A DNA stretch of 64,000 nucleotides from Anniella stebbinsi (GCA_029215795.1 JARDYH010000002.1:45802001-45866000); one strand, 5' to 3'; positions 32,448-43,686 are shown, numbered from the stretch's first letter. Program-made: numbers and translations. The notes: generated by a model from the sequence alone, not told the origin.

Positions 32448-32580
32448 CACTTTATTTATTTATTTATTTATTTAATATAATTACAATATTGATAACCTAC
32501 TTCCTATTCTAAGATTTTGGAGAGGTGAACAAATAGAATAAAAGAATAAAAACACCATTAAAATACAATTTTTAAAAGAT
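32448..32580 (-). mobile_element. LINE-like tail, minus strand, with (TTTA)n
   Basis: (TTTA)n at 32448-32474, then a diverged tail core and A-rich DNA read as UTR on the minus strand. Family unsure. Confidence 0.4.
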
Positions 32581-32587
32581 CCCAGCC

Positions 32588-32775
32588 TTCTTGACCAGAT
32601 ACATCTTTTGTATCTGATCAAGAGGGCAGGGCTCCTGCAACTTTAACGGTTGTGATGAAGAGGGAATTCCACCAGGTGCTGCATGCATACAAATGACACT
32701 TGCTGAAATTCCCTTTTCTATACAACTGTTAAGGATACAGGAGCCCTGTCCTCCTTTTCATATGGCCACCCTAAT
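32588..32775. mobile_element. Monomer-like relative of the GACCATATG foldback MITE
   Basis: 'ttgaccagatacatcttttg' at the left, then 'agggcagggctcctgcaact', 'gtgatgaagagggaattcca', 'aattcccttttctatacaac' and 'tcatatggccaccctaatct' at the right. It is a single unit, not a palindromic dimer, and keeps the longer word 'gctgcatgcatacaaatgac'. It probably represents the older monomer from which the dimers arose. Confidence 0.65.
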
Positions 32776-33017
32776 CTGGAACCACCAGGAACATGACACC
32801 AGTGGCCGGGCAGGTTTATAAGAGAGAAGGCACTTTCTCAGGTATCCTGGTCTCAATTGCTTAGGGTTGTTTCTTTCTTTTTTTCTTTGATAATGAGATA
32901 TAGCTGATCATTTACCTAAATATATGTTCATGCAGAAGTTTCTTCCATATTTTATTCAGAAAGCTTTATTGTACTGATTTTCATCTAGGAAAAGAAAGTT
33001 AAATTTCTAACAGTGCA

Positions 33018-33105
33018 GGCCTTCATGCATACGCAGAAGTAAGTCCCACTGAGTTTAGTGGTGCTTACTCTCAAGTAAGCATTCACTGGATTGCAGCCTA
33101 TGGGT
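33018..33105. repeat. Foldback repeat, 'AGTAAGTCCCACTGAG' family
   Basis: 'gcagaagtaagtcccactga' and 'gcttactctcaagtaagcat' form imperfect mirrored arms, ending 'tggattgcagcctatggg'. Confidence 0.65.
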
Positions 33106-33587
33106 TATATGCTCACACTAGGATCAACTTCATTTTTTAAAAAACTGATTTCTGGCACAGATGTCTCATTTTATTGTAGTGTCACGTCTGACAACACAGA
33201 TATCCATATTGTTTATATTTGAATGTTAATATTTGAACACTTGGAAATATAAATCCTACCATATCTTAGTGCCCAGTCTGTTCACCCAACTAGAGAACCC
33301 AGATCTATTGTGTTCCCCTTGCAAAATATGGTGATTGGTGACTAAGAATAGACATCATTAAGACTGCATGTGTTCACAGGAACAGGAAAATGCACATCTA
33401 TCAGATCACTGAAATTAAACAGACAAATTTCCAGAAAATTAAATATGGTTGTGTCCCACATTTTATGCCGCATTAACCATATTTTTAAGTGATACAGACA
33501 AAAAAAGGATGCTGTAAGAGGCCCAATACCTCCCTCCCTTCCCATTTTCTCTCTCTCTCACACACTTTGAAAGGCATGATTTGTGTC
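33106..33587. other. Unannotated DNA
   Basis: Nothing recognised apart from a short CT/CA patch near 33551-33565. Confidence 0.4.
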
Positions 33588-33664
33588 TGATGGTTTTAAC
33601 TTTTGTGAAGTGCCCAGAGAGCTTCGGCTATTGGATGGTATAGAAATGCAATAAATAAATAAGC
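33588..33664 (+). mobile_element. L2-like LINE tail only
   Basis: 'tgcccagagagcttcggcta' and 'ttggatggtatagaaatgc' followed by (AAAT)n. 5'-truncated to about 75 bp. Confidence 0.8.
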
Positions 33665-34182
33665 AAATTTCAAATGGGGAGAAGGCTAAAATCCCAAGAA
33701 TGGAGAAAGTAACATAGTACGACTTTGATATGTATAGCACTACAGTATATGTTGGAGCTTTTCAGAAATGTCATTATTTCTGGGATCTGTGCATAAAATT
33801 ACTGTGCAGTGCTTTCCAAATGTACCCTGATGTGTCTTTACATGATTACAGATGTATATGACATGATGGGGCATGAAATGAATAAATATGGAGTCATTTA
33901 AATTGCATAATTAGCTATTCTCTTTGCAGCTGTTTAGGTCTGTCTAATTTGTCAGCGTGTGTTTTTCCAGGCCCTCCCCCTCCCTCAACAAATTAGGAGA
34001 AATACTAATAAGTGAGACTTTTTTGCATTTTCGCTTTGTGTATGATATGTACTTTAGGCCCTTTTTAATAACTGCAAAGAGGTACTCTTCCTCTTTGTCC
34101 TATACAAAAGAGACAACTGGGGAAAACAAGGCCCAGGAGTGTGCTTCTTCTGGTAGCCCTACCAGGTATTTCCATTTTTACT
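33665..34182. other. Unannotated DNA
   Basis: 'gtctgtctaatttgtcagcg' and the pyrimidine tract around 33969-33981 could be old regulatory or random DNA. No exon is supported by the 91-residue frame at 33957-34232. Confidence 0.35.
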
Positions 34183-34270
34183 ATGGATTAGATCTAGGTG
34201 TAGTTATCCTTAGACCCTTTGGAACAAATTAATTGTGACTAACATTGATTTTGACGGGGCTACTCTAAGC
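34183..34270. mobile_element. Foldback MITE, 'AGATTTAGTCATACTTAG' family, diverged
   Basis: 'ggattagatctaggtgtagt', 'tatccttaga' and 'gactaacattgattttgacg', 'gggctactctaagcatga' match the family at 27795. Confidence 0.5.
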
Positions 34271-34278
34271 ATGATGCT

Positions 34279-34598
34279 TAGGCTGACCATATGAAAAGGA
34301 GGACAGGGCTCATGTAACTTTAACAGCTGCAGAGAAAAGGGAATGTCAGCAGGCGTCATTTGTATGCAATTAGTACCTGGTGAAATCCCATCTTTATCAC
34401 AACAATTAAAGTTGCAGGCACTATACTAGAGTGACCAGATACAACAGAGGGCAGGGTCCCTGCAGCTTTAACTGTTGTAATGAAGAGGGAATTTCACCTG
34501 GTACAAATTGCATACAAATGACACTGGCTGAAATTCCCTTTTCTCTACAACTGTTAAAGTTGCATGAGCCCTGTCCTCCTTTTCATATGGTCAGCCTA
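34279..34598. mobile_element. Foldback hAT-type MITE, head-to-head dimer (copy B)
   Basis: A 320-bp element with ends TAGGCTGACCATATGAAAAG at both sides (inverted) and a perfect 8-bp target duplication ATGATGCT (34271-34278 and 34599-34606). Copy B lies in the opposite sense to copy A: here the second monomer is the full one, starting at 'tagagtgaccagatacaac' (about 34429). The linker 'gcaggcactatac' is the same junction as in A, C and D. Confidence 0.9.
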
Positions 34599-34785
34599 AT
34601 GATGCTTAGTACAGTGAATCCAAAATGGTGAGGTAGGCCTGTGCTGCGGTGAGCATGGATGAAGCCTGGATGAATTTAGAAGAGTGTTCTGTGGATTTGA
34701 ATGCATTTTGGATTATTTAAGGGCTATTTAAGTCATTGGTAGGCAAACTGTTCACAGCAGAGAGGACAACAGAAAAGAATAATGA

Positions 34786-34837
34786 ATCAGAGGACTATAG
34801 ATAATTTTCATATCAGAGGACTATAGTTAATTTTCAT
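34786..34837 (+). repeat. 26-bp tandem duplication
   Basis: 'atcagaggactatagataat' plus 'tttcat', then the same 26 bases with a single change (gata to gtta). Confidence 0.9.
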
Positions 34838-36598
34838 GTCTAACTCTGTCCTCTTCAGTAGCTTTGTTGGCATGGAGGCTTGTGCAATGGTACCCTAAGT
34901 GCTAATAGCTACTGTACTATTTTGGCTATTTGTGTTCCTATATTTGGTGAACTTATCTGCTTCCATGCCCTTCAAATAGCACTCTGAAGTCCTGAGCTGT
35001 ACAATGTTCATCTGTGTAGCATCAGTTATGAAAGACAACTATGCATCTAAATTATGGCCTTCTCCTTCAAACTATACATCATGGTGTCCAGGAAAGGATC
35101 AGGACCCTGCTCATGTGTCTTTTGAAGAAAATGGTCACAATTCATGCAATATACATGATATGTACATATATTGTAGTTGTTATCTCACCCACTCTGTAGC
35201 TGGTCTTTCATGGTATGTTTCCATCCCTTCATGTCTACACCCCGCCCGCTCCCACCCTGTATGACATAGTGTCATCATTTTGCAAGTTTCTGCACTTGCA
35301 AATTTGTAGATGTGTATCAATGGTGGCCACTTATGAAGGCAGGAATCCCGGAATGTGATGTCATTTGTAGATGTCACATCATTGGTAGATAAGCTCACCA
35401 TAAACAATTGGTTGTGTCTAGACCAATTTTCTCTTCTTCACATGATAGACGACATATCCATGGCAATGAGATTTGTGCCACTGAAGTACTTAGTAATATG
35501 GGACATTGATGGCTTGAAGTTAACAGTTCAAAACCTCCAGGACAGAGGTGGGCATACCTCAGATATGCAGGATCTACTTCATTTTTTTGTTTTTGTTTTT
35601 GTTTGTTTTCCTAGGATCCCAAGATCCACCCACCAGAGTCTACTGGAAAAGAATTAAAGAATTCTTAAAACAGGAATTTATTTTGAGTGCCAGAACTGAA
35701 TAGAGCTCATGGTCTTACCACACAAAAATCCACTCATGGTCACCCCAAGCTTTCTTCATTTTAGTAGTAAAATTTAGGTTAAACAATTGGTTGCCAGAAA
35801 TCCTTGCTGATCAACTGTGAATCATTTGGAGTGAACTAGAAGGAGATCTAGATCTCCTTCTGATTCAGGATATGATCAGGCTGGAGGAGGGGCAGACTCC
35901 TTAAGCATAATCCATAACCATTAAAATCTATGGTGGATCCATAGGGAGGTGGATTGAGCCTTAAATTCTCTGCCTGCTTTTTATAGACCTTCAGTCTAAA
36001 TTGAAAGGCAGGATGGGATGACAGTACAATTTTATCAAATGTAAAAAGAAATAATAAAACAATTAGTCTGATGTACTGAGAGTGCCAAGAAAACAATCTT
36101 TCTGCAAATTATATCATATGATCATTCCCCACCTCTAATTATATAGGAAGCTGCATCTGAAAGTTTGGCGTGGAGGCGTAGGGAAGGGGTAGGGAAGAAG
36201 AAATGGATGAATCAGTGGAAATAAAAACTAAAATAACATAATAATCATAAGTTACTATTGGAACCTACAGCTGAGATTTGTTTCAGAAAAAATATATATT
36301 TTCTGATACAGATGCTTTTGTGACTCGTAGGGTTTCTCTTAAAAATTTGACATCCTCAAGAATCAGAGTAAAAACTATTTTAGAACTAGCAGTTAACTGT
36401 CATAATGATGTTTTAAATAATAATTCAATTAACTCATTGATACTTGGCCATCATGCTGTTCTTTTTTATTATTATTTTAGTTTTCAGGTATCAATTTTGT
36501 AATCTCTGGGAGTGTTTGTATTTCTGAAACTATCTTTAATTTCTTGGAAAGTTGCAATGGTCTTTGGCTGAAAGCAATGAGTGTACTTTACTATACTA
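34838..36598. other. Unannotated DNA with a perfect 24-bp palindrome
   Basis: No exon found. At 35541 'cagaggtgggcatacctc' resembles a hAT left end, with a (TTTTTG)n patch at 35583-35609 but no confident right end. The palindrome at 35838-35861 is reported separately. Confidence 0.4.
35838..35861. repeat. Perfect 24-bp palindrome
   Basis: The half-site AGAAGGAGATCT is followed immediately by its inverse. No spacer and no mismatch. Confidence 0.9.
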
Positions 36599-36622
36599 GT
36601 AGTGTGTGTGTGTGTGTGTGTG
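36599..36622. repeat. (GT)n microsatellite
   Basis: About 11 GT units. Confidence 0.9.
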
Positions 36623-36662
36623 CAAATACTGGAAGCCATACAGGATAATTGGGCTGGTTAAC

Positions 36663-36962
36663 ACAGGCATGTGCACAGGGTGTGCTGTGTGCCCAGGCGC
36701 ACCCTAATTTCCCAGGGTCATTCCTGCCCCCCCCCCCCCGAATTCGGCTTTTTAAAAGAACGGGAAAGCCTCTGGAAAGCTACCATTAGCATCCCTGGAG
36801 GAACTACACACTTTCTGGAGGCCCTGGAAAGCGCACTTTCTCACCCCCCCCCACCGCTCCAATCGGAGCGGTGGAGGGGCAAGAAAGCACGCTTTCCCCT
36901 CCTCCACTCCAATCAGGGTCTTTAAGGTGCACACCCTAATGAAATGAGCTGCACATGCCTAT
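36663..36962. mobile_element. MITE with a 10-bp direct flank duplication
   Basis: 300-bp element. Ends ACAGGCATGTGCACAG and, on the minus strand, ATAGGCATGTGCAGCTC. GCTGGTTAAC occurs directly on each side (36653-36662 and 36963-36972). The interior is GC-rich with C runs at 36729-36740 and 36846-36854 and a hairpin 'ccgctccaatcggagcgg'. The GCATGTGCA end looks hAT-like, but a 10-bp duplication is longer than the 8 bp expected. Confidence 0.75.
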
Positions 36963-36972
36963 GCTGGTTAAC

Positions 36973-37739
36973 CCTTAATATTTCCACTGCTTTTTGAAGT
37001 AATATCATTCCAAGCCAGAGGACTTAATTGCAGTATTGTGTGCAGATCAACTCTAAAACACACACACCCCTGATGAAATATGCTGGCAGCCTTGAACACT
37101 GTCAGATTTGAAATAAGATGCCATACCTTTCTTGCGAGTTATCTCAATATCATCAGAAATGTAGACATTCAGAGAGAGAAGAGCATATCAGAAAATTGAC
37201 AGCTTTGTGGATGAGTTGAAAGCACAAGCAGGATATATTTTAAAAAATCCAGAAAGTTAGAAGCACAGAAATTCAGAGAACCCAACTATTAAGAGTGTTG
37301 TCAAAAGAGTCTGACAGTAGGCTAGCATAAAAACCTAGAGTATTTCAAATACAGATGCTATCATGTTGGAAGGATAAACAGTCATCTCTAGTAAATGTCT
37401 CATCAGTTTTGACTTATCATATCGTGGTTCCTAAACTCAATAAAATCAAGTGTTAAATGAATAAATGGCAATTAATTTGGCAATCATGTCAGGAAGCCAA
37501 GATGTAGTCTGTAAATGGGTGCCATATATTTTTATGGTTGTGTTAATAGTGGTAGTTTATTTCTTTGGTCAGGACATTCTTGGGAAGGGAGTGTTCTGTC
37601 CTTTAAGCTAAGAGAAGAGTTTGAAGCAAAGGAGAATGTTTAATGTCCTGGGTGGGTTTTTTTTTTTAAAGCTCCACTTTGACTCTGAGCTGCTCTAGTT
37701 ATCTTTTCAAAAAGGTCATACAAACCACACAAAAAAATC
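36973..37739. other. Unannotated DNA
   Basis: Nothing recognised. Confidence 0.4.
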
Positions 37740-37990
37740 TCTTTAAGTAACAATCAGCTTTGGATGCTAATTACTTCCTGTCTGTTAAGTGCAGAATCCT
37801 GCCTCTGGCAGCGGCCAAGTAACACCGGTTGCCTCCAGGCATGCACCATGACATCTTTCATAATCCATCTCGCCAATTGAGTAATGACAAGGGATACCAT
37901 TCCCGCTAACCCCAGTAGGTAATCAGCTTCTTGCCTAATGCATTTGGTCTAAACTCCCTTGTATCATTCTCTTCACCCACATAAGAGCAA
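37740..37990. promoter_or_regulatory. Candidate conserved non-coding DNA
   Basis: No repeat signature. It has several retained CpG dinucleotides in AT-rich surroundings and words such as 'aattgagtaatgacaaggga' and 'gctaaccccagtaggtaatc'. Style resembles conserved non-coding elements; untested. Confidence 0.25.
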
Positions 37991-38989
37991 ATGTTAAAAG
38001 CTTATAAAATTATATCCACTTCTTTGAAAGTCCTGTTGAATTATTTTTCCAATGACCTCTTACAAGCCCGACTGTAACAAATTGCAAATTCTACAGTTTG
38101 ACTTTAGTACATTGGACAGGGTAGCTTTTCTTTTCTTTTCCAATTCTGTTTTTCTTACTCTTTCTTTTTTAATCAGAAGAAAATAAAAAGGGAGTTTTTA
38201 ATCAGTGCCTTATATTTCTTATTCTGATTTTGACCTCTCCCAGTAATGCCCCTCTTCCTTTTCATTATGCCTTTTTTCTTTACAAACATAATCAGCGCCA
38301 TAATTCGTCTTTTTACTCCCCCCCCCCAGGAGTCCCTACATTTGTGCCCAGGGTCAATGTTCTTTAGACCAAATCTTACAAGGCATATGTTAAAATACCT
38401 CCTACCTTTGGATACGTTTAGTTTCAGTGAACAGTAGGCCATCTCTTTGCTGATGGATAATATCAGTACACCAAGGGTTTTGCTTTTTATTTATTCTCTT
38501 TTACAAAGCCTCTCCTTTACCAAAGGGAGAACTCCGTAATTTAGAATAAATTCTGTACATGGTATAATTGCATTCAGTCCCCCACCCTCCATTTATTGAC
38601 ATCCTTACCCTACATTGACAGCTAATGCAACTTAAGCTGAAATAAAACCTTATTTTGTGTTTATTTTATTGTTGTTTTGCCAACTGCCTCTAAGGTTTTA
38701 CCCACTCACTTGCTTTTTCTGATGGAAGTCTCATGGTTATGGAGATGGTTGTATTGAGGATTATATCTGCTGAAGTAGTTTTAGGAAGAGAGAAAGAGCA
38801 TATTATCCTATATGTGGGAAGATGGAAGGCTGGGAAGAATGTCCGTAACCTAATTTTCCACATCAGGACTGGAAACAAGGTTTGACATGATCAGGCATCT
38901 TGTGAAGACCCATACTGCATCAAAGGGACCACTGACAAGAACCCCCTTGATGTCCTATTCACTATTGTTATCTTTGTTATCTTCTTTGT
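37991..38989. other. Unannotated DNA
   Basis: Pyrimidine-rich patches. Open frames at 38173-38442 (minus) and 38246-38437 (plus) are not supported. Confidence 0.4.
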
Positions 38990-39275
38990 TATCTTTTCGG
39001 CACCAGGTCAAGACCTTCCTCTTCTCCCAGGAATTTAACAGCATATACTGAGTTTTTAATTCACCCCAGAACTATTTTTAGGCCTGTCTGAGAGTTCGCA
39101 GCTGTTTTAAATGTACACTGTTTTTATAGGTTGTCTGTTCTTATGTTTTCATGGTTTTAAATTTTGTATATCGATTTTTAATGTCCAAAGTTTTTAATTT
39201 TTGTAATTCGTCCGGTGAGCTTCGGATGTGGGGCGGTATATAAATGTCAATAATAATAATAATAATAATAATGAT
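38990..39275 (+). mobile_element. L2-like LINE 3' end
   Basis: 'caccaggtcaagaccttcct', 'ggaatttaacagcatatact' (end of ORF), UTR, then 'gtgagcttcggatgtggggc', 'ggtatataaatg' and (AAT)n to about 39272. Same subfamily as 10072-10284 and the minus-strand copy at 45821-46440. Confidence 0.85.
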
Positions 39276-39416
39276 GCAACCTCTTTGCTCACCCACCTCT
39301 TGCTCTGGGTGTGAACAAACAAGTAAGCAAACAGCAGTGAGAAGGAGGAGGAGGAGCTGCTTGTTCATTGTCTCTCTGTTTGGTGGGCAAGCAAGTGGTA
39401 GAAGTGATGAGGAAGT

Positions 39417-39640
39417 ACAGTAATAATACTAATATTAATATAATAATTATAATTATAATAATAATACATTTATTTATTACCTGCCTCTCCCTCTGGATCG
39501 AGGCGGGGTACAACAACAAATACAAAACACCATATATCTATATCTATATATCTATATCTATATCTATATCTATATCTATAATTAAAAGCATATAAAATGA
39601 ATGCATTATTAAAACACATCTTAAAATTCACCTAGATAGG
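39417..39640 (-). mobile_element. L2-like LINE 3' end, minus strand, with an internal microsatellite
   Basis: 'tatttattacctgcctctcc' and 'ctctggatcgaggcggggta' are the minus-strand tail of the subfamily at 31660 and 62676. UTR sequence continues after a (TATATC)n run (39531-39582): 'aaaagcatataaaatgaatg', 'cattattaaaacac' matches 57122-57150 on the related copy. Confidence 0.75.
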
Positions 39641-39724
39641 TCTGCCGGTTTTTGGGGGGAGGGCATGGGCAAGACACCCTCAATGCCTGGATCACTCAGT
39701 ATGCCTACTCCCATGCTGCCATTA

Positions 39725-40245
39725 TCACTGGTTAGGCCTCATCTTGAGTATTGCATCCAGATATGGGCACTACACTTCAAGAAGGATTCAGACTAGCTGG
39801 GGGGGGGGGGGTTCAGAGGAAGGCAATGAGGATGTCAGGAGTCTGGAAACAAACCCCTATGAGGAAAGACTAAAAGAACTGGGTATGTTTAGCCTTGAGA
39901 AGACAAGACTGAAGGGAGTCATGATAGCACTCTTCAAGTACTTGAAAGGTTGTCACACAGAGGAGGGCCAGAATCTCTTCTCGATTATCCTAGAGTGCAG
40001 GACAAGGAATAATAGGCTAAAGTTATAGGAATCCAGATTCTGGCTGGACATCAGGAAAACTTCCTGACTGGTAGAGCAGTATGACAATAGAACCAATTAC
40101 CTAGGAAGGTCATGGACTCTCTCACACTAGAGGCATTCAAGAGGCAGCTGGACAGCCATCTGTCAGGTATGCTTTAAGGTGGATTCCTGCATTGAGCAAG
40201 GGGTTGGTCTCGATGGCATTCCAGCTCAACTATTCTATGATTCTG
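39725..40245 (+). mobile_element. CR1 LINE, C-terminal ORF2 and 3' end
   Basis: Begins with codons for RPHLEYCIQIWA-like residues, has a G run (39800-39810), then reads 'NPYEERLKELGMFSLEKTRL' and 'FKYLKGCHTEEGQNLFSI'. After a stop it continues as 'agaggcattcaagaggcagc', 'ggttggtctcgatggcat' and ends with 'ttctatgattctgt'. Catalytic RT domains are absent. The frame at 39744-40028 is part of this remnant. Confidence 0.85.
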
Positions 40246-40293
40246 TCTATCCTATCTATCTATCTATCTATCTATCTATTTATATCTATCTCT
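40246..40293. repeat. (CTAT)n microsatellite at a CR1 end
   Basis: About ten CTAT units directly after the CR1 end repeat. Confidence 0.9.
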
Positions 40294-40502
40294 ATAACCA
40301 TATAATATCGCAAGGTGTCATGATTTCATTTTTCACACAAAAAGAACAGTAAAATAAAGCATCTTTAAAGCTGCTTTATTTATTTATATAATATTATATG
40401 TCAATTATATGTGTTGCAAAAGTCTAAGGGATATTCCAAGCCATGTTAATGGGACATGAATTTCAATACTACTGTTACTACTACTGTTAGCTTAATTGAT
40501 AA
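40294..40502. other. Unannotated AT-rich DNA
   Basis: Nothing recognised. Confidence 0.35.
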
Positions 40503-40580
40503 TGGCTGCAGTTCTATATCCACTTACCTAGGAGTAAACTCTATTTAACAAAGTGGAACTTACCTAGTAGAGATATATAG
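40503..40580. repeat. Foldback 'AGTAAAC' repeat, partial
   Basis: 'ggctgcagttctatatccac', 'ttacctaggagtaaactcta'. Confidence 0.6.
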
Positions 40581-40764
40581 AATTGCTCTGTAAATAATTG
40601 TTAAGTTTCATGTATTACTAATTTTTCAAGCAAATGACTGAACTATTTTTAATGCAACTATGTACACAAACCTCAGGCATCCTCATTCTCTCACTCACAA
40701 GAGAAAGTGTCCCTTCTAAGATGACTGTGATTTATGCACACATTATATTTTTACACACTAACCC

Positions 40765-41049
40765 TAACTTTAACAGTTGTAGAGAAAAGGGAATTTCAGC
40801 CAGTGTCATTAGTATGCAATTAGTTCCTGGTGAAATTCCCTCTTCATCACAACAGTTAAAGTTGCAGGGGCCCTGCCTTCTTTTGTATATGGTCACTCTA
40901 GTATAATGCCTGCAACTTTAACTGTTGTGATGAAGAGGGAATTTCACCAGGAACTAATTGCATACAAATGACACTGGCTGAAATTCCCTTTTCTCTACAA
41001 CTGTTAAAAGTTAGATGAGCCCTGTCCTCCTTTTCATATGGTCAGCCTA
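40765..41049. mobile_element. Foldback hAT-type MITE, dimer (copy C, left end lost)
   Basis: Starts inside the left arm at 'taactttaacagttgtagag' and keeps the rest of the dimer, including 'tatatggtcactctagtata', 'atgcctgcaactttaac' and the right end 'catatggtcagccta'. Same sense as A. The first 30-40 bp and the left target duplication are missing. Confidence 0.85.
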
Positions 41050-41612
41050 CCTATTGCTCATAACCACGTGGCACCTTGACCTATAAACAGAATGTGGCAT
41101 TCATTGTATACATGAATAAACAGACAAATATACTATAATATTGACTTCGATACTAAAAAATAGGAGATAAGATTTTAAAAAATCTTTAGATATATGTGAA
41201 GATATTAAATATCAAATAAGATACCTTTTTCCAATTACCAGAGGAAATTTTGAAAACCTAAATGTAACCAATCATTACATACAAAGAGAATACAAATCTA
41301 TTCTAGAATTGGCCTACTGACAAAGAACTGTAATAGAATTTTATCAAGAAACCTCTTCAGCTGCTTACTTAGAAAACTTAATATGTAAAGGATACCATTC
41401 TCTACCTCTCTAGATCCAGACATACAAAACCTTTGATCATAAGGTTTGTTAGTGAATCTCCCTTCCAATGATTATGCATACTAAGCGCAAAGCTATAAAC
41501 TGTATAGTATAAAGGAAAGCAAGTTCAGTAAGAGCTATAAAATAGCCGATGTCCTATGCCACAAATGCACTATAATCTAAAAACAAAGAAATAATTCTTC
41601 TTTTTCAGAACT
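41050..41612. other. Unannotated AT-rich DNA
   Basis: No exon or repeat end recognised. Confidence 0.4.
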
Positions 41613-41742
41613 GGCCAGGATCTACACTATTGCTTTAAAACAGCTTATAACAGTAGTGACAACTGTTGGGGCCCAAAACACACTCCACATGCAATTTTCA
41701 AACCATTTTCAAAGTGTCATATCCTGCTTGGTGTAGATATGC
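41613..41742. mobile_element. Small MITE, 'GGCCAGATCTACAC' family (copy 3)
   Basis: GGCCAGGATCTACACTATTG begins it, and 'cttggtgtagatatgc' ends it. Opposite sense to the copy at 20532. Confidence 0.7.
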
Positions 41743-41755
41743 ATTTTGTTTAAAT

Positions 41756-41976
41756 TTAGGTTGCAATCTTATATACACACTAACATGGAAGTAAGTTCCG
41801 TTGAACTCAATAGGGCTTTCTTCTGACTAGGCATGTATAAGACTGTACTGTTACTTGATTGAAGATCATATAACGAATCAGTTTATAGTGCAGTTCTATG
41901 CATGTCTACTTAGAACAAAGTCTAACTAAGTTCAATGAAACTTACTTTCAGGTACATCTGTTTAAGATTGCAATTG
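41756..41976. repeat. Two foldback 'AGTAAACATG' repeats in series
   Basis: 'aggttgcaatcttatataca' to 'gcatgtataagactgtactg' (to about 41852), then 'agtgcagttctatgcatgtc' to 'gtttaagattgcaattggg' (about 41888-41976). Confidence 0.6.
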
Positions 41977-42999
41977 GGTAGCAACCCTAATCAAGACTGG
42001 ATTAGGATTTCCTCTAAAATATAGAGTCTAAATAATATCAAATTCATTAAATAATCTGATAGTACTTACCTTCTGGAATTCCAAAGGCAAATAAGAAGCA
42101 ACTTCCTGCTATGTTCATTTGGCCTAATTTGGCTTCTGTCGCTGCAACTAAGTAAATAAAGATAATCAAAATGGATAGAAACTCTCTTGGAATGAAATCT
42201 TGATTTTCAGAAAAGTTTCCACTGTTATGGAAAATAGTGGAAACAAGCCCCCAAAACATTGATCATAATATAGTGTCTCTGTTTATAGCTCATCTCTAAA
42301 AAAAATAAAACTATAATCTATAAAATAACTCCATTTAGCACCTCTTCACCATACTGTGTTGAACATGTGACAAGTGTGATATTCTAAAATCCTGTTAGAG
42401 CGTTCTCTCCTGATAAGCAATATGAGAACTATGCTTATTTCTTTAATCTAAAATAATGTGTTGGCATTTATTTAAAATCTGTTTTAAGTTCCACACAATA
42501 AGTAGTGTATCCTGTTATACAAATACAACATAAGTTGGATAACTGTAATATTTGCTATTATTACCGTGGTGTAGTGCAGCGTTTTGTCTGTGGGTCTTCA
42601 ACTGTATTGCATTAACACCTATTGTGCTTTTAATCTCTCGCTATTGCAGGGAAATTCAGCAATAAGTAGAAAACACAATATGCTAACATTTTCACATCCT
42701 ATTGCTTCTAATTTTAGCTAAATGGCATTGCAGTCTAATAGCCTCTATGGAGAAAAGAACCATTTATAACTTCTGACCATTTTAAGTAAATTGATGGCAA
42801 GGCAACCAACAGATCTCCTAGAGGGACTCTGTGTGGTGAAATGCTGATGGACAATCTGTGATGGGGCTTTGATTTGCAATCGATTGCACTTATATTAGAT
42901 GGCTTACTGTGACTTGCAGTAGAACCTGTTGGGACATGTATCCCATATTTGCTGTTTTGCTTGGTATATAATATATATTGTTGCTTGATATATTTTTTT
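41977..42999. other. Unannotated DNA, part possibly conserved non-coding
   Basis: 42560-42720 has 'attaccgtggtgtagtgcag', 'tgtattgcattaacacctat' and 'taatctctcgctattgcagg', with no repeat features. Weak regulatory candidate. No exon. Confidence 0.3.
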
Positions 43000-43085
43000 A
43001 TTGTTATTTCATGGTATTTGTGGTTAGCCATCTTGTACCTAACATGGAAAGACAGGATATAAGTATTTCAGTGAATAAATAGTGT
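43000..43085 (+). repeat. Diverged LINE/SINE tail
   Basis: 'agccatcttgtacctaacat', 'ggaaagacaggatataagta' and 'gaataaat' resemble a tail of the 'gaaaggcgggatataaat' type. Weak. Confidence 0.4.
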
Positions 43086-43269
43086 AAAATGATATTCACT
43101 ACCTAATGAGAAATATAACCACCAGAGCAAGAGAATGTTACTCTATTATACCTGTATTTAATTTTTTTATATCACTTTATATTTTTAAAAAAATCAGAAG
43201 TGGTGTACAAATAAGATTTAATTTTTTTAAAAAAACTCACAACAGTAAAATCAAGATTAAAACTCTGAA

Positions 43270-43610
43270 TATTTCAACAGCTTTCCTCCAGGTACCTCTT
43301 CTGAGACACGTTCAGAAAATAGCAACAAGGGAGAGAGGCTTTTTGGTGGTGGCCCCCTGATGCTGGAACACTCTCCCCAATGAGGTCCGGGTAGCACCAA
43401 CATTGTCCTCTACCCCCAGGCATTTGACAGCATATGATACGGTTTTAACCAGTCCTGGGATTTTTATTGTTTATTGATTTTGTATGTAAATGGTTGTTAT
43501 ATTATGTTTTATGTTGTATTGTTAAGGTTTAAATTTTTTGTAAGCCACTCAGAGAGCTTTGGCTGTTGGGCAATAGAGAAAAGTAGTAGATGAAATGAAT
43601 AATGATTTTA
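43270..43610 (+). mobile_element. L2-like LINE 3' end
   Basis: 'agcaacaagggagagaggct' and 'cccaatgaggtccgggtagc' are the C-terminal ORF remnant; 'ggcatttgacagcatatgat' ends the ORF; UTR and the tail 'gccactcagagagctttggc' follow. Confidence 0.8.
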
Positions 43611-43686
43611 TTTGTACGCTGCCCTGAGATCCTTATGATATAGGGTGGGATATAAATGTTTTAATACAATAATAAATAAATAAATG
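43611..43686 (+). mobile_element. LINE/SINE tail, 'ccctgagatcc' family
   Basis: 'gctgccctgagatccttatg', 'atatagggtgggatataaat' and (AAAT)n. Adjoins the L2 end to the left. Confidence 0.65.

Noticed and set aside
40246..40293. CRISPR-like or satellite array
   Set aside because: It is a simple (CTAT)n microsatellite at a CR1 end, without spacers.
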